From the NCBI RefSeq assembly GCF_034259205.1, contig NZ_CP139487.1, positions 1,178,001 to 1,242,000 on the forward strand: a stretch of DNA of 64,000 nt, in the 5' to 3' direction. Below, in pieces: positions 35,989 to 43,440 of the stretch. Each line of letters opens with the position of its first letter. Positions within the stretch are counted from its first letter, which is position 1. The DNA is from Peredibacter starrii (GTDB taxonomy: Bacteria; Bdellovibrionota; Bacteriovoracia; Bacteriovoracales; Bacteriovoracaceae). The position numbers and the translations under genes were made by a program. The notes under the pieces were generated by a model, which worked only from the letters and a program-made list of their open reading frames with translations, did not search any database and was not told where the DNA came from.

Positions 35989-36987
35989 CTATAAGCTAGC
36001 GATATGCTGTTCGAGGTAAGACACAAAAGAGTGCCCATTTGCCTCTAACATCTTAGGAAACATCGAAATCGATGTAGAACCTGGGAAAGTGTTGATCTCG
36101 TTCAGGTAGATTTTTCCGTCGTCCAGGAAGAAATCGATGCGAGAAAGATGTCTGATTTTTAGACCATGATAAAGCTTAGTAGCGTAGTCAGTAATAGTCT
36201 TCACTTGTTCAGGCGTAACGTTTTCCGCACGAATGAAAGTCTTTGATTCACTGGCCGAAGAATACTTCTCTTCATAGGTATAAAAAGTCGAAGAAGGAGT
36301 TACGATTTCACCTGGGTAAGAAATCTGGAGTTTTCCGTCATACTCATAGGCCGAAACTTCGAGCTCACGAGGACGCATACGCTTTTCAATCAGAACGAAT
36401 GGTGAAAGTGCAAAAGCATCATTAAGAGCTTTGCGAGTGTCTTTTCCGGCCTCGATCATATAACATCCAACCGAAGAACCTTGGTTAGAAGCTTTAATCA
36501 CGATATCGCCATGAGTTTTTTGGAACTCTTCAACTTTCTTAGCACTTTCTTCGTTGTTTTCAGAAACAAAGATGTACGGCGTATTCGCCACACCAAGCGC
36601 AGTGGCCCACATCTTGGTTGTGATTTTGTTAAAGCACATTTTCGAAGTCTCAGAGTTACAACCGAAGTAGGCGAGACCAATCATTTCAAAATATGACTGA
36701 AGGTCGCCTGTTTCACCGGGAGAACCGTGGATACAAGGAATCGCCACATCAATCAGCGTTCCAGGTGCACCATCTTGTTCGAAGGCACGAAGGTAGCGTT
36801 TACCATCCAGAAGATATCTCTTTCCTTTGGCATCTACCCACTGACCTTGTTTATCGATCTCAATTTTGATCGTATTAACGTTTGGCATCTGTGCCATACA
36901 GTCTTCGTAGTATTTCACTGAACGAAGGGAAACTTCATGTTCTGAGCTGCCTCCTCCACAAAGGAGGAGTACGTTTTTCTTTTTCAA
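35989..36987 (-). CDS. ddl: D-alanine--D-alanine ligase
   Basis: Makes the D-Ala-D-Ala dipeptide for peptidoglycan. ATP-grasp features are CGGGSSEHEVSLRS, CIHGSPGETGDLQSYF, VIKASNQGSSVGCY and INTFPGSTSISMFPKM. I place the start at the TTG at 36987 (332 aa), 1 nt after the thrS stop, because GCGAGG precedes it and a longer frame would run through the thrS coding end. It follows thrS on the same message, an unusual pairing of translation and cell-wall synthesis. Confidence 0.94.
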   Translation of the reverse strand: MKKKNVLLLCGGGSSEHEVSLRSVKYYEDCMAQMPNVNTIKIEIDKQGQWVDAKGKRYLLDGKRYLRAFEQDGAPGTLIDVAIPCIHGSPGETGDLQSYFEMIGLAYFGCNSETSKMCFNKITTKMWATALGVANTPYIFVSENNEESAKKVEEFQKTHGDIVIKASNQGSSVGCYMIEAGKDTRKALNDAFALSPFVLIEKRMRPRELEVSAYEYDGKLQISYPGEIVTPSSTFYTYEEKYSSASESKTFIRAENVTPEQVKTITDYATKLYHGLKIRHLSRIDFFLDDGKIYLNEINTFPGSTSISMFPKMLEANGHSFVSYLEQHIASL

Positions 36988-36988
36988 A

Positions 36989-38746
36989 TTAAACCTCGCG
37001 AAGTGCGGCCGGAACTTTTTCCAGATCCAATGTTTCAAACAGGTTCATTAATGCAGTTTGGGCCATAACTTCAGACTTCTGCTCACCGTACTTACGTACA
37101 GCAACTGCTTTGTCTTCAATCTCCTTATCACCCATAACAAGCATGAACGGAATTTTTCCAGTTTGCGCCTGACGAGTTTTAAGACCCATTGATTCGTTAC
37201 GGTCATCCACGCGAACGCGGAAACCTTTCTGCTTAAGTTGTTTTGCTAATGCGTTTGCGGCCTCAAGGTGAAGCTCGTTTTTCACCGGCACGATTACTGC
37301 CTGCTCTGGAGATAACCAGAACGGGAAAGCACCGCCCACGTGCTCAAGGTAAACACCAATGAAGCGCTCTAGAGATCCAAGAAGAGCACGGTGAATAACT
37401 ACCGGACGCTCCATCTCACCAGAGGCGTTTTGGAATTTAAGGTCGAAGCGATCTGGAAGTTGGAAGTCTAGCTGGATCGTACCAAGCTGGAAGTAACGTC
37501 CAAGAGCGTCTGCCACTTGAATATCAATTTTTGGACCGTAGAAAGCACCATCACCTTCGTTAACGAAGTACTCTTTTCCAGAAGCATCAAGCGCCGCTTT
37601 AAGGGCCGCTTCAGCTTTGTCCCAAGTTTCGTCAGATCCCACGCGCATTTCCGGACGAGTCGAAAGACCAATTTTGATTTTCTTAAATCCGAAGTGCTCA
37701 TAACCGATGAAGAACATTTTCATCAGAGTTTTGATTTCTTCTTGAATGCCATCGAATTGAATAAAGATGTGAGCATCGTCCTGACAGAATGTACGAACAC
37801 GAGTCAGACCTGCTACCACACCAGACTTCTCATAACGGTGAAGACGACCAAAGTCCGCAAAGCGAAGTGGAAGATCACGGTAAGAGTAACGGTGGTGAGA
37901 GAACATAAGCATGTGACAAGGACAGTTCATCGGCTTTAGCGCGAACTCTCTTTCATCAATTTGCGTGAAGTACATGTTCTCGTGATATTTTTCGTAGTGA
38001 CCAGAAGTGTGCCAAAGATCTACATCGAGAACTTGTGGAGTAATTACTTCCTGGTAATCGAATTTGTTATAAATGCGTCTCATGAATTCCACAAGGCCGT
38101 TATAAACGAGCGCACCTTTTGGCATGAAGAACGGAGAAGCTGGAGCAACCGGATCGAAGATGAAAAGCTCTAGCTCTTTCCCGAGTTTACGGTGATCGCG
38201 TTTCTTTGCTTCTTCAAGTTGAGTTAAGTAATCACGAAGCTCTTCTTTTGAAGAGAAACAAGCAGCATAAATACGCTGAAGCATCGGACGAGTCTGATCA
38301 CCTCTCCAGTAAGCACCAGCTGTATGAAGGAGCTTAAAGTAGAAAGTCAGATCAGAAGTTTTCTCAACGTGTGGACCTGTACATAGATCGAAGAACGTAT
38401 CACCTTGAGTGTAATACGAAATAACTTCGCCTTCAGGAATATCGCGAATAAGTTCTGTTTTAAGAGTCTGGCCTCTGTCAGCGAAAAGCTTCATCGCCTC
38501 ATCACGAGAAACTTCATGACGAACAACTGGGAGATTACGCTTAATAATCTCTTTCATTTTTTCTTCGATGGTTTTCAAATCCTCATCAGCGAGTTTCTTG
38601 GCCATATCGATGTCGTAATAAAAACCATTTTCAATGGTTGGACCGATACCAAGTTGAACTTTGTCGTTTGGATAAAGTTCCATAATAGCCTGGGCCATTA
38701 GGTGGGCAGTTGAGTGCCTTAAAGTGTCTAAATCATACTTCGCCAT
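36989..38746 (-). CDS. thrS: Threonyl-tRNA synthetase lacking the TGS domain
   Basis: Charges tRNA-Thr. The 585-residue protein begins directly with the editing domain (LDTLRHSTAHLMAQAI, with the zinc/His HxxxH) and continues with the catalytic class II core (motif 2 RFADFGRLHRYEKSG, motif 3 ending GSLERFIG) and anticodon-binding domain. The N-terminal TGS domain of about 60 residues present in typical ThrRS is missing. AGGAG lies just before ATG 38746. A 60-codon frame just upstream overlaps this start but does not look like TGS. Confidence 0.95.
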   Translation of the reverse strand: MAKYDLDTLRHSTAHLMAQAIMELYPNDKVQLGIGPTIENGFYYDIDMAKKLADEDLKTIEEKMKEIIKRNLPVVRHEVSRDEAMKLFADRGQTLKTELIRDIPEGEVISYYTQGDTFFDLCTGPHVEKTSDLTFYFKLLHTAGAYWRGDQTRPMLQRIYAACFSSKEELRDYLTQLEEAKKRDHRKLGKELELFIFDPVAPASPFFMPKGALVYNGLVEFMRRIYNKFDYQEVITPQVLDVDLWHTSGHYEKYHENMYFTQIDEREFALKPMNCPCHMLMFSHHRYSYRDLPLRFADFGRLHRYEKSGVVAGLTRVRTFCQDDAHIFIQFDGIQEEIKTLMKMFFIGYEHFGFKKIKIGLSTRPEMRVGSDETWDKAEAALKAALDASGKEYFVNEGDGAFYGPKIDIQVADALGRYFQLGTIQLDFQLPDRFDLKFQNASGEMERPVVIHRALLGSLERFIGVYLEHVGGAFPFWLSPEQAVIVPVKNELHLEAANALAKQLKQKGFRVRVDDRNESMGLKTRQAQTGKIPFMLVMGDKEIEDKAVAVRKYGEQKSEVMAQTALMNLFETLDLEKVPAALREV

Positions 38747-39090
38747 GGATCTCCTCACAGAAGACTAGATTTTTCGGATGGGATTTTTCGATTTCAACTT
38801 TACCAATCAAACCCCGTTCAATCAATGACTTAGAGAGCTTTCGAGGTTGGGAAATGTTAGAAGTAAGAAAGTCCTTCGAGAGTTTCTTACTTTCATTAAA
38901 AAATCGTAGGGTCAAAAGGCTTCCGGGTAAAAAGTCTTACACTGATTAAGGTCATGAAATTCTTAACATTTAGTCCTTTTATGGCCCTAAACTAACTAGT
39001 TTCTTGCTTTTTTGTCAGGCTTGAGGTTTAACCTCCCATCACTTGAATTGTAAGATCAAGCGTTCTTACGTCATTTTAGGAGGAACTTAT
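38747..39090. other. Intergenic region between divergent thrS and TPR/winged-helix gene
   Basis: A 344-nt stretch without a firm gene. It holds a minus-strand 60-codon frame (38733-38915, TTG start) of doubtful status, a perfect 6-bp inverted repeat GAGGTT-T-AACCTC (39023-39035), and a promoter candidate TTAACC-N17-TAAGAT (39028-39056) reading toward the plus-strand regulator. AGGAGG before ATG 39091 is strong. Confidence 0.5.
39023..39035. promoter_or_regulatory. Short palindrome overlapping a candidate -35 box
   Basis: GAGGTTTAACCTC has 6-bp perfect arms around one T. It overlaps the -35 position (TTAACC, 39028-39033) of a promoter candidate whose -10 is TAAGAT (39051-39056). It could be an operator of the downstream regulator, but this is a guess. 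Confidence 0.3.
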
Positions 39091-40350
39091 ATGGACACCA
39101 TTCAAACGCCATCAGTTGAAACATTGATGACTAAGGCCGTGGTGGATCTCGCTAAAGACGATCGTTTTTTAGCTCACCTTCCAACTGAATCAAGCCGTAT
39201 TGAAGGGCAAGGTCATTACCGTCTAGCTAAAATCTTCTACGACAAAGCAGATTTCGAAAAAGCTGAAGAGCATTTCTTAATGGCACTCGCCAGAACAGAA
39301 CTTCCTCAGGATGCTTTCGCAATCTTTAAAATCTACGGTTTCCTTATTCGTATCTACTCTGAGAGCCTGAACGAAAAAGAGGCGATGAAATACATCCAGC
39401 TTTCAAGTGAACTTCTGGATCAAACTGTAGCTGCTCTTCCTTCTCTGAATGCTGAGTATTTCTATAACGCTGCCGTGGTAAACACTTATAAAGGTGAATT
39501 CTCGGAAGCTCATAAGAACTTCAATCAAGCTTACCGTAAGGCCCAGACTGAAAATGAGCCTGAGCTGATGGCAAAATCTCTTTATGCGATGGCGACTAAC
39601 GCTTATCAGATGAAGAATTTCCAAGACACCATCAATCACTTAAATCAATTGAATGAACTTCTGAATATTCTTAAGAAAGGTTACTTGAAAGGGTCAATGC
39701 ACCTTCTTTGGGGTAACGCTCTTCGCGAGCTAGGGGACTATTCAAGCTCTCTTCCACAATACGACCTGGCAATGAAGCTTCTTCATTCTAAGCGTTGTTG
39801 GAACATGCATAACTATGTTCTTCTGAACAAGGGTATTTCACTCAAGAAAATGGGTGAGTTCTCTAAAGCTCTTATGCTTTTCGGTCTTGCTCAGAACTCA
39901 CTTGATGATGAGTACTTCAAGCGCCTTGAGCAGTTGATTATGATGGAAGTTGAAGATGTTAATGACTCTTCAGTAGACCTATATCTTGATCGTCACAACC
40001 GTGTGATCCACGAGAAAGCTCTTGGTGTTATTGATTTCAAACACCGTTTCGTTCTTCTTGAGATCCTTTTCCTATTGGCGCAAACTCCGGGAACTTACTA
40101 TAATAAAGAAGATCTCGCGAAAATGATCTGGAAAGACGAGTACAATCCTCTTATCCACGATAAGCTGATTTACACAAGTATCAGCCGTCTTCGTAAGTTA
40201 ATTGAGCCGAAAGGCATTAAGCGTCAGTATATCCTTCGTGGTAAAGATGGTTACACATTCAACCCACGTGTGAATGCCCGCTTCCATAAAGAGAATGAAG
40301 TTGTTAAGCAAAAGAACATCGCAAATATCGAAATTTCTTCTCCTGTATAG
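39091..40350 (+). CDS. TPR protein with C-terminal OmpR-type winged-helix domain
   Basis: A 419-residue predicted regulator. Residues about 35-290 form tetratricopeptide-like helical repeats (GHYRLAKIFYDKADFEKAEE, LLWGNALRELGDYSSSL). Residues about 305-400 form a PhoB/OmpR-type DNA-binding domain (VLLEILFLLAQTPGTYYNKE, LIYTSISRLRKLIEPKG, ILRGKDGYTFNP). The order is the reverse of SARP regulators, where the DNA-binding domain is N-terminal. ATG 39091 is chosen for its AGGAGG. The next gene starts inside its 3' end. Confidence 0.85.
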   Translation: MDTIQTPSVETLMTKAVVDLAKDDRFLAHLPTESSRIEGQGHYRLAKIFYDKADFEKAEEHFLMALARTELPQDAFAIFKIYGFLIRIYSESLNEKEAMKYIQLSSELLDQTVAALPSLNAEYFYNAAVVNTYKGEFSEAHKNFNQAYRKAQTENEPELMAKSLYAMATNAYQMKNFQDTINHLNQLNELLNILKKGYLKGSMHLLWGNALRELGDYSSSLPQYDLAMKLLHSKRCWNMHNYVLLNKGISLKKMGEFSKALMLFGLAQNSLDDEYFKRLEQLIMMEVEDVNDSSVDLYLDRHNRVIHEKALGVIDFKHRFVLLEILFLLAQTPGTYYNKEDLAKMIWKDEYNPLIHDKLIYTSISRLRKLIEPKGIKRQYILRGKDGYTFNPRVNARFHKENEVVKQKNIANIEISSPV

Positions 40351-40909
40351 CCTAATCGTTGGAGGAGCCTACGCGCGCGTGGTCTCCTCCGATCGTTTCC
40401 TGATAAAAGTCCTCGATCGTACCGTTTCCTTTCAAGACATCAATTTCCAGCTTAGAAATTTAAAAGCACTGAATTGTCTCTATGACGATTCTATGGTGGT
40501 GCAATTTTTTGAAAAGAGCTTCATCAAAGATCTGGATGGTTTTGTGAAGGATTTCCCGCAGGGAGATGATGAAGTGAGACGCTTTATGCATTCGCGGGCA
40601 AATGAGCTTAAAAAGATCAGATACTTCTTCAAAATGCTTCGCTATTCGGAAGATCAGAAAAATGAAATGTCTCCGAAACTCGCTCAGGTCATTCGAGAAG
40701 GAACACTCGAGCAGAAGTGTGGAGCAGGTGTCTTACATAAAGATACTCTGAAAACTAACTTCATTGGCCTCTTTGAACTTGAGCTCTATCTGCGTGCTCG
40801 CTACGGTGGACAGCTTAAGAACAACAATAAATTTGAATCGATCAGGCCCTCAATTGAGCTTTTCGTAGAGTCTTTGGATAAACAATTCGGCCATGAATAC
40901 TACTGGTAA
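40295..40909 (+). CDS. Exported protein of unknown function
   Basis: A 204-residue protein with N-terminal MKLLSKRTSQISKFLLLYSL, a basic n-region and hydrophobic core suggesting export. The body is helical and charged with three Cys; I recognise no motif. The proposed start lies inside the upstream regulator gene (56-nt overlap), and a start 21 nt earlier is possible. Its end overlaps the RimI-like gene by 17 nt, so the three genes likely share a message. Confidence 0.7.
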   Translation: MKLLSKRTSQISKFLLLYSLIVGGAYARVVSSDRFLIKVLDRTVSFQDINFQLRNLKALNCLYDDSMVVQFFEKSFIKDLDGFVKDFPQGDDEVRRFMHSRANELKKIRYFFKMLRYSEDQKNEMSPKLAQVIREGTLEQKCGAGVLHKDTLKTNFIGLFELELYLRARYGGQLKNNNKFESIRPSIELFVESLDKQFGHEYYW

Positions 40910-41339
40910 TTTTCACGAGCTAGGTCCGGCCTCTAATTTAAATGACGTCGCCCAGATGGATGAAAAGCATTTTCCTCATCCGTGGAAACCTCTTGATTGG
41001 AAGGAGTTGGATTTTTCCAAGCATCTCTTATACAGCTGGAGTGGTGAAAAGCTTGAGGCCTTTGCCCTTTTTGGTCTGGTACCCGGAGATGGTACGGCGC
41101 ATCTTTATAAAATTCAAATTGATCCTGCGTTGCAAGGTAAGGGCGTGAGCTTGCCTTTTTGGTCGGCCATCCTGGAAAATCTTCGCCAGAAGAACGTTAA
41201 GAATATCTATCTTGAAGTCGAATCCTCGAATGATAGGGCCATCGGCTTTTACAAAAAAGTCGGGTTTTCTTGCCTTCGACGAGTAAAAGGATATTATTCT
41301 AATGGCAGTGATGGATTGATGCTTCAGATAACACTCTGA
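40893..41339 (+). CDS. GNAT acetyltransferase (RimI-like)
   Basis: A 148-residue GNAT-fold N-acetyltransferase. The acetyl-CoA loop is IDPALQGKGVSLPFW (normally QxxGxG/A) and the C-terminal motif is LEVESSNDRAIGFYKKVGF, typical of RimI-type protein N-terminal acetyltransferases. The substrate is not certain. It lies just before the translation operon starting with rimP, a context that mildly supports a ribosomal-protein target. Confidence 0.85.
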   Translation: MNTTGNFHELGPASNLNDVAQMDEKHFPHPWKPLDWKELDFSKHLLYSWSGEKLEAFALFGLVPGDGTAHLYKIQIDPALQGKGVSLPFWSAILENLRQKNVKNIYLEVESSNDRAIGFYKKVGFSCLRRVKGYYSNGSDGLMLQITL

Positions 41340-41420
41340 GCCAGAATGGTTTAAATTGCTCTTTTGATTGGACTTTGTTACTTATAAGGCCTGCTCGTTT
41401 AGTTGTGTAGGTAGGGGAAA

Positions 41421-41450
41421 GGGTGGAAGTATTCCATCCTTTTTTATTTT
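41421..41450 (+). promoter_or_regulatory. Terminator-like hairpin in the rimP leader
   Basis: GGGTGGAA / TTCCATCC (one G-T wobble, 3-nt loop) followed by TTTTTTATTTT, ending 1 nt before the rimP ATG at 41452. It has the form of an intrinsic terminator but sits in the leader of the operon, so it is a candidate attenuator. It also leaves no room for a Shine-Dalgarno sequence. Confidence 0.6.
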
Positions 41451-41451
41451 T

Positions 41452-41976
41452 ATGGATATTAATAACGAAAGATCTGGTTTAGAGAAAAAATTTTTTTTGA
41501 TGTGTGAGCCTGTTGTACAAGAAGCTGGTTACAGACTTTACGACATGGAATACATCAGCACTCAAAAACTTCTTCGTCTTTATATTCAGGACCCTCGCAC
41601 AGGTTCAGCGCTCATCGAAGATTGCGTGAAAGTAGATCATGCTCTTGATAAGCCATTTGAGACTGAAACCTGGATTCCAGAAGATGTTGTTCTCGAAGTT
41701 TCTTCTCCTGGAGTTTACCGTCATCTTTCAACCCTGGAACATTTTAAAATGACCATCGGTGAAGTGATTGCTGTTGTGATCATGGGTCAGCTTTCTGAAG
41801 AACAAACGAAAGACGCTCCGAAAGGCATTAAGGGCGAGAAGAAATTCAGAGGGAAACTTCTGAGCGCAGATGGTGAAGGTTTTACGATTGAGGTCAAAGG
41901 CTATCCTCTGACACTCACATATAAGCAAACGAAAAAAGTAAATTTAGATCCCGATTTGAAATCGGTTAGTGAATAA
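41452..41976 (+). CDS. rimP: Ribosome maturation factor RimP
   Basis: Needed for 30S subunit maturation. The 174-residue protein has the RimP start (LEKKFFLMCEPVVQEAGYRL), the ISTQKLLRLYIQ strand and VLEVSSPGVYRHL, characteristic of the family. ATG 41452 fits the family N-terminus although it directly follows a T-tract and lacks a Shine-Dalgarno. It is first in rimP-nusA-infB-rbfA-truB, the classic bacterial order. Confidence 0.93.
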   Translation: MDINNERSGLEKKFFLMCEPVVQEAGYRLYDMEYISTQKLLRLYIQDPRTGSALIEDCVKVDHALDKPFETETWIPEDVVLEVSSPGVYRHLSTLEHFKMTIGEVIAVVIMGQLSEEQTKDAPKGIKGEKKFRGKLLSADGEGFTIEVKGYPLTLTYKQTKKVNLDPDLKSVSE

Positions 41977-41987
41977 GGAGACTACAA

Positions 41988-43412
41988 GTGAACTTTTCAG
42001 AATTGAGCCGAGTTATCGAACAACTAGGAAAAGACCGTGGCATCAAGAAAGATGTGGTGGTGAGTGCTATTGAACAGGCCTTCCTTGTTACTGCACGTAA
42101 AAAATTCGGAATTCAAGGCGAATACGAAGCTCGTTATAATGAAGACGATGGCGAAGTAGAAATCTTTCAATATAAGAACGTTGTTGAGAAAGTTCGCGAT
42201 TCAATCGTTGAAATCGATTACGACTCTGCTAAGAAGCTTGATGAAGATTGTGAAGTGGGTGACCAACTTGGTCTTAAGATCGAGAACCCTGGTTTCTCAC
42301 GTGTTGATATTCAAACAGCTAAACAAATCATTTTCCAAAAAGTTCGCGATGCTGAAAGAGACATTCTATTCTCTGAATTCAAGCACCGTGAAGGTGACCT
42401 GGTAACAGGTATTGCTCGTCGCTTTGAAAAAGGCAACGTGGTTCTAGATCTTGGTAAGTCAGATGCAGTTCTTCCTAAAAAAGAAATCATCTTCGGCGAA
42501 TCATTCAAGCCGGGTGACAGAATCCAAGCTTACCTTTCAGACGTAGTAATGACTAACCGTGGTCCTGAAATCCGTCTTACAAGAACATCTCCAATGTTCC
42601 TGGTTAAACTTTTCGAAGTTGAAGTTCCGGAAATTGCTGATGGTACAATCGAAGTTAAAGCTGCTGCTCGTGAGCCGGGCCACCGTGCTAAGATCGCTGT
42701 AACAACTAAAGATCGTGATATCGATCCAGTTGGTGCTTGCGTAGGTATGAAAGGTTCTCGCGTTCAGAACATCGTAAATGAACTACAAGGTGAGAAAATC
42801 GATATCGTTCGTTGGAACGAAGACACTGAAACTTTCGCTCGCGCAGCTCTTGCTCCAGCGGAAATTCAATCAATCACTCTTAACCACGACGAGCACACTC
42901 TTGATGTGATCGTTGAAGACGATCAACTGTCTCTTGCCATCGGTAAGCGCGGTCAAAACGTTCGTCTGGCAGCAATGCTCACTGGTTGGAAAATTAACAT
43001 CATCTCTAAAGCCAAGCTTCAAGAGAGAGTTAAACTTGCAGTTGAAAACCTTATCCAACTTTCTAACATCTCTGAGGCCACGGCTCAGGTGCTTGTTCAG
43101 AAAGGTATCATGTCGATCGTTGATCTATCTGCTGCGGCTCCGGAAGACGTTGCTCGTTTCCTAGGCAAGTCTGTTGCTGACGCTAAAGCGATGATTGAAA
43201 TTGCTTCTGAAGCTCTTGAAGACGAAAGCATCAAGACAGATCTTGATGAAAACGCTGAAATCATCTCAGCTTCTGCTGTTCCTAATCAGAGCGGTTTCAA
43301 GAAGTCTGAAGGTGGAGCTAAGACAGAAGTTAAGAAAGGCGACGACGTTACTAAGTTCTCAGAAGCTGAAAGAAGACTTCGTGAAGAACTTGCTGCTTTT
43401 AAATTGAAGTAA
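41988..43412 (+). CDS. nusA: Transcription termination/antitermination factor NusA
   Basis: Binds RNA polymerase and modulates pausing and termination. The 474-residue protein has the N-terminal domain (to about 125), S1 domain (GDLVTGIARRFEKGNVVLDL), KH domains (GACVGMKGSRVQNIVNEL, then IGKRGQNVRLAA) and a C-terminal helix-hairpin-helix repeat (TAQVLVQKGIMSIVDL). The start is GTG with AAGGAG upstream. NusA could act on the hairpin before rimP, as NusA autoregulates this operon in enterobacteria. Confidence 0.96.
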   Translation: MNFSELSRVIEQLGKDRGIKKDVVVSAIEQAFLVTARKKFGIQGEYEARYNEDDGEVEIFQYKNVVEKVRDSIVEIDYDSAKKLDEDCEVGDQLGLKIENPGFSRVDIQTAKQIIFQKVRDAERDILFSEFKHREGDLVTGIARRFEKGNVVLDLGKSDAVLPKKEIIFGESFKPGDRIQAYLSDVVMTNRGPEIRLTRTSPMFLVKLFEVEVPEIADGTIEVKAAAREPGHRAKIAVTTKDRDIDPVGACVGMKGSRVQNIVNELQGEKIDIVRWNEDTETFARAALAPAEIQSITLNHDEHTLDVIVEDDQLSLAIGKRGQNVRLAAMLTGWKINIISKAKLQERVKLAVENLIQLSNISEATAQVLVQKGIMSIVDLSAAAPEDVARFLGKSVADAKAMIEIASEALEDESIKTDLDENAEIISASAVPNQSGFKKSEGGAKTEVKKGDDVTKFSEAERRLREELAAFKLK

Positions 43413-43440
43413 TTTTTTGAAGTTATAATCGGAGAAAAGA

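Noticed and set aside
36988-37038. ddl extended upstream to an ATG at 37038
   Set aside because: The added residues are translated from the 3' end of thrS in another frame, while a TTG with GCGAGG lies at the normal Ddl N-terminus.
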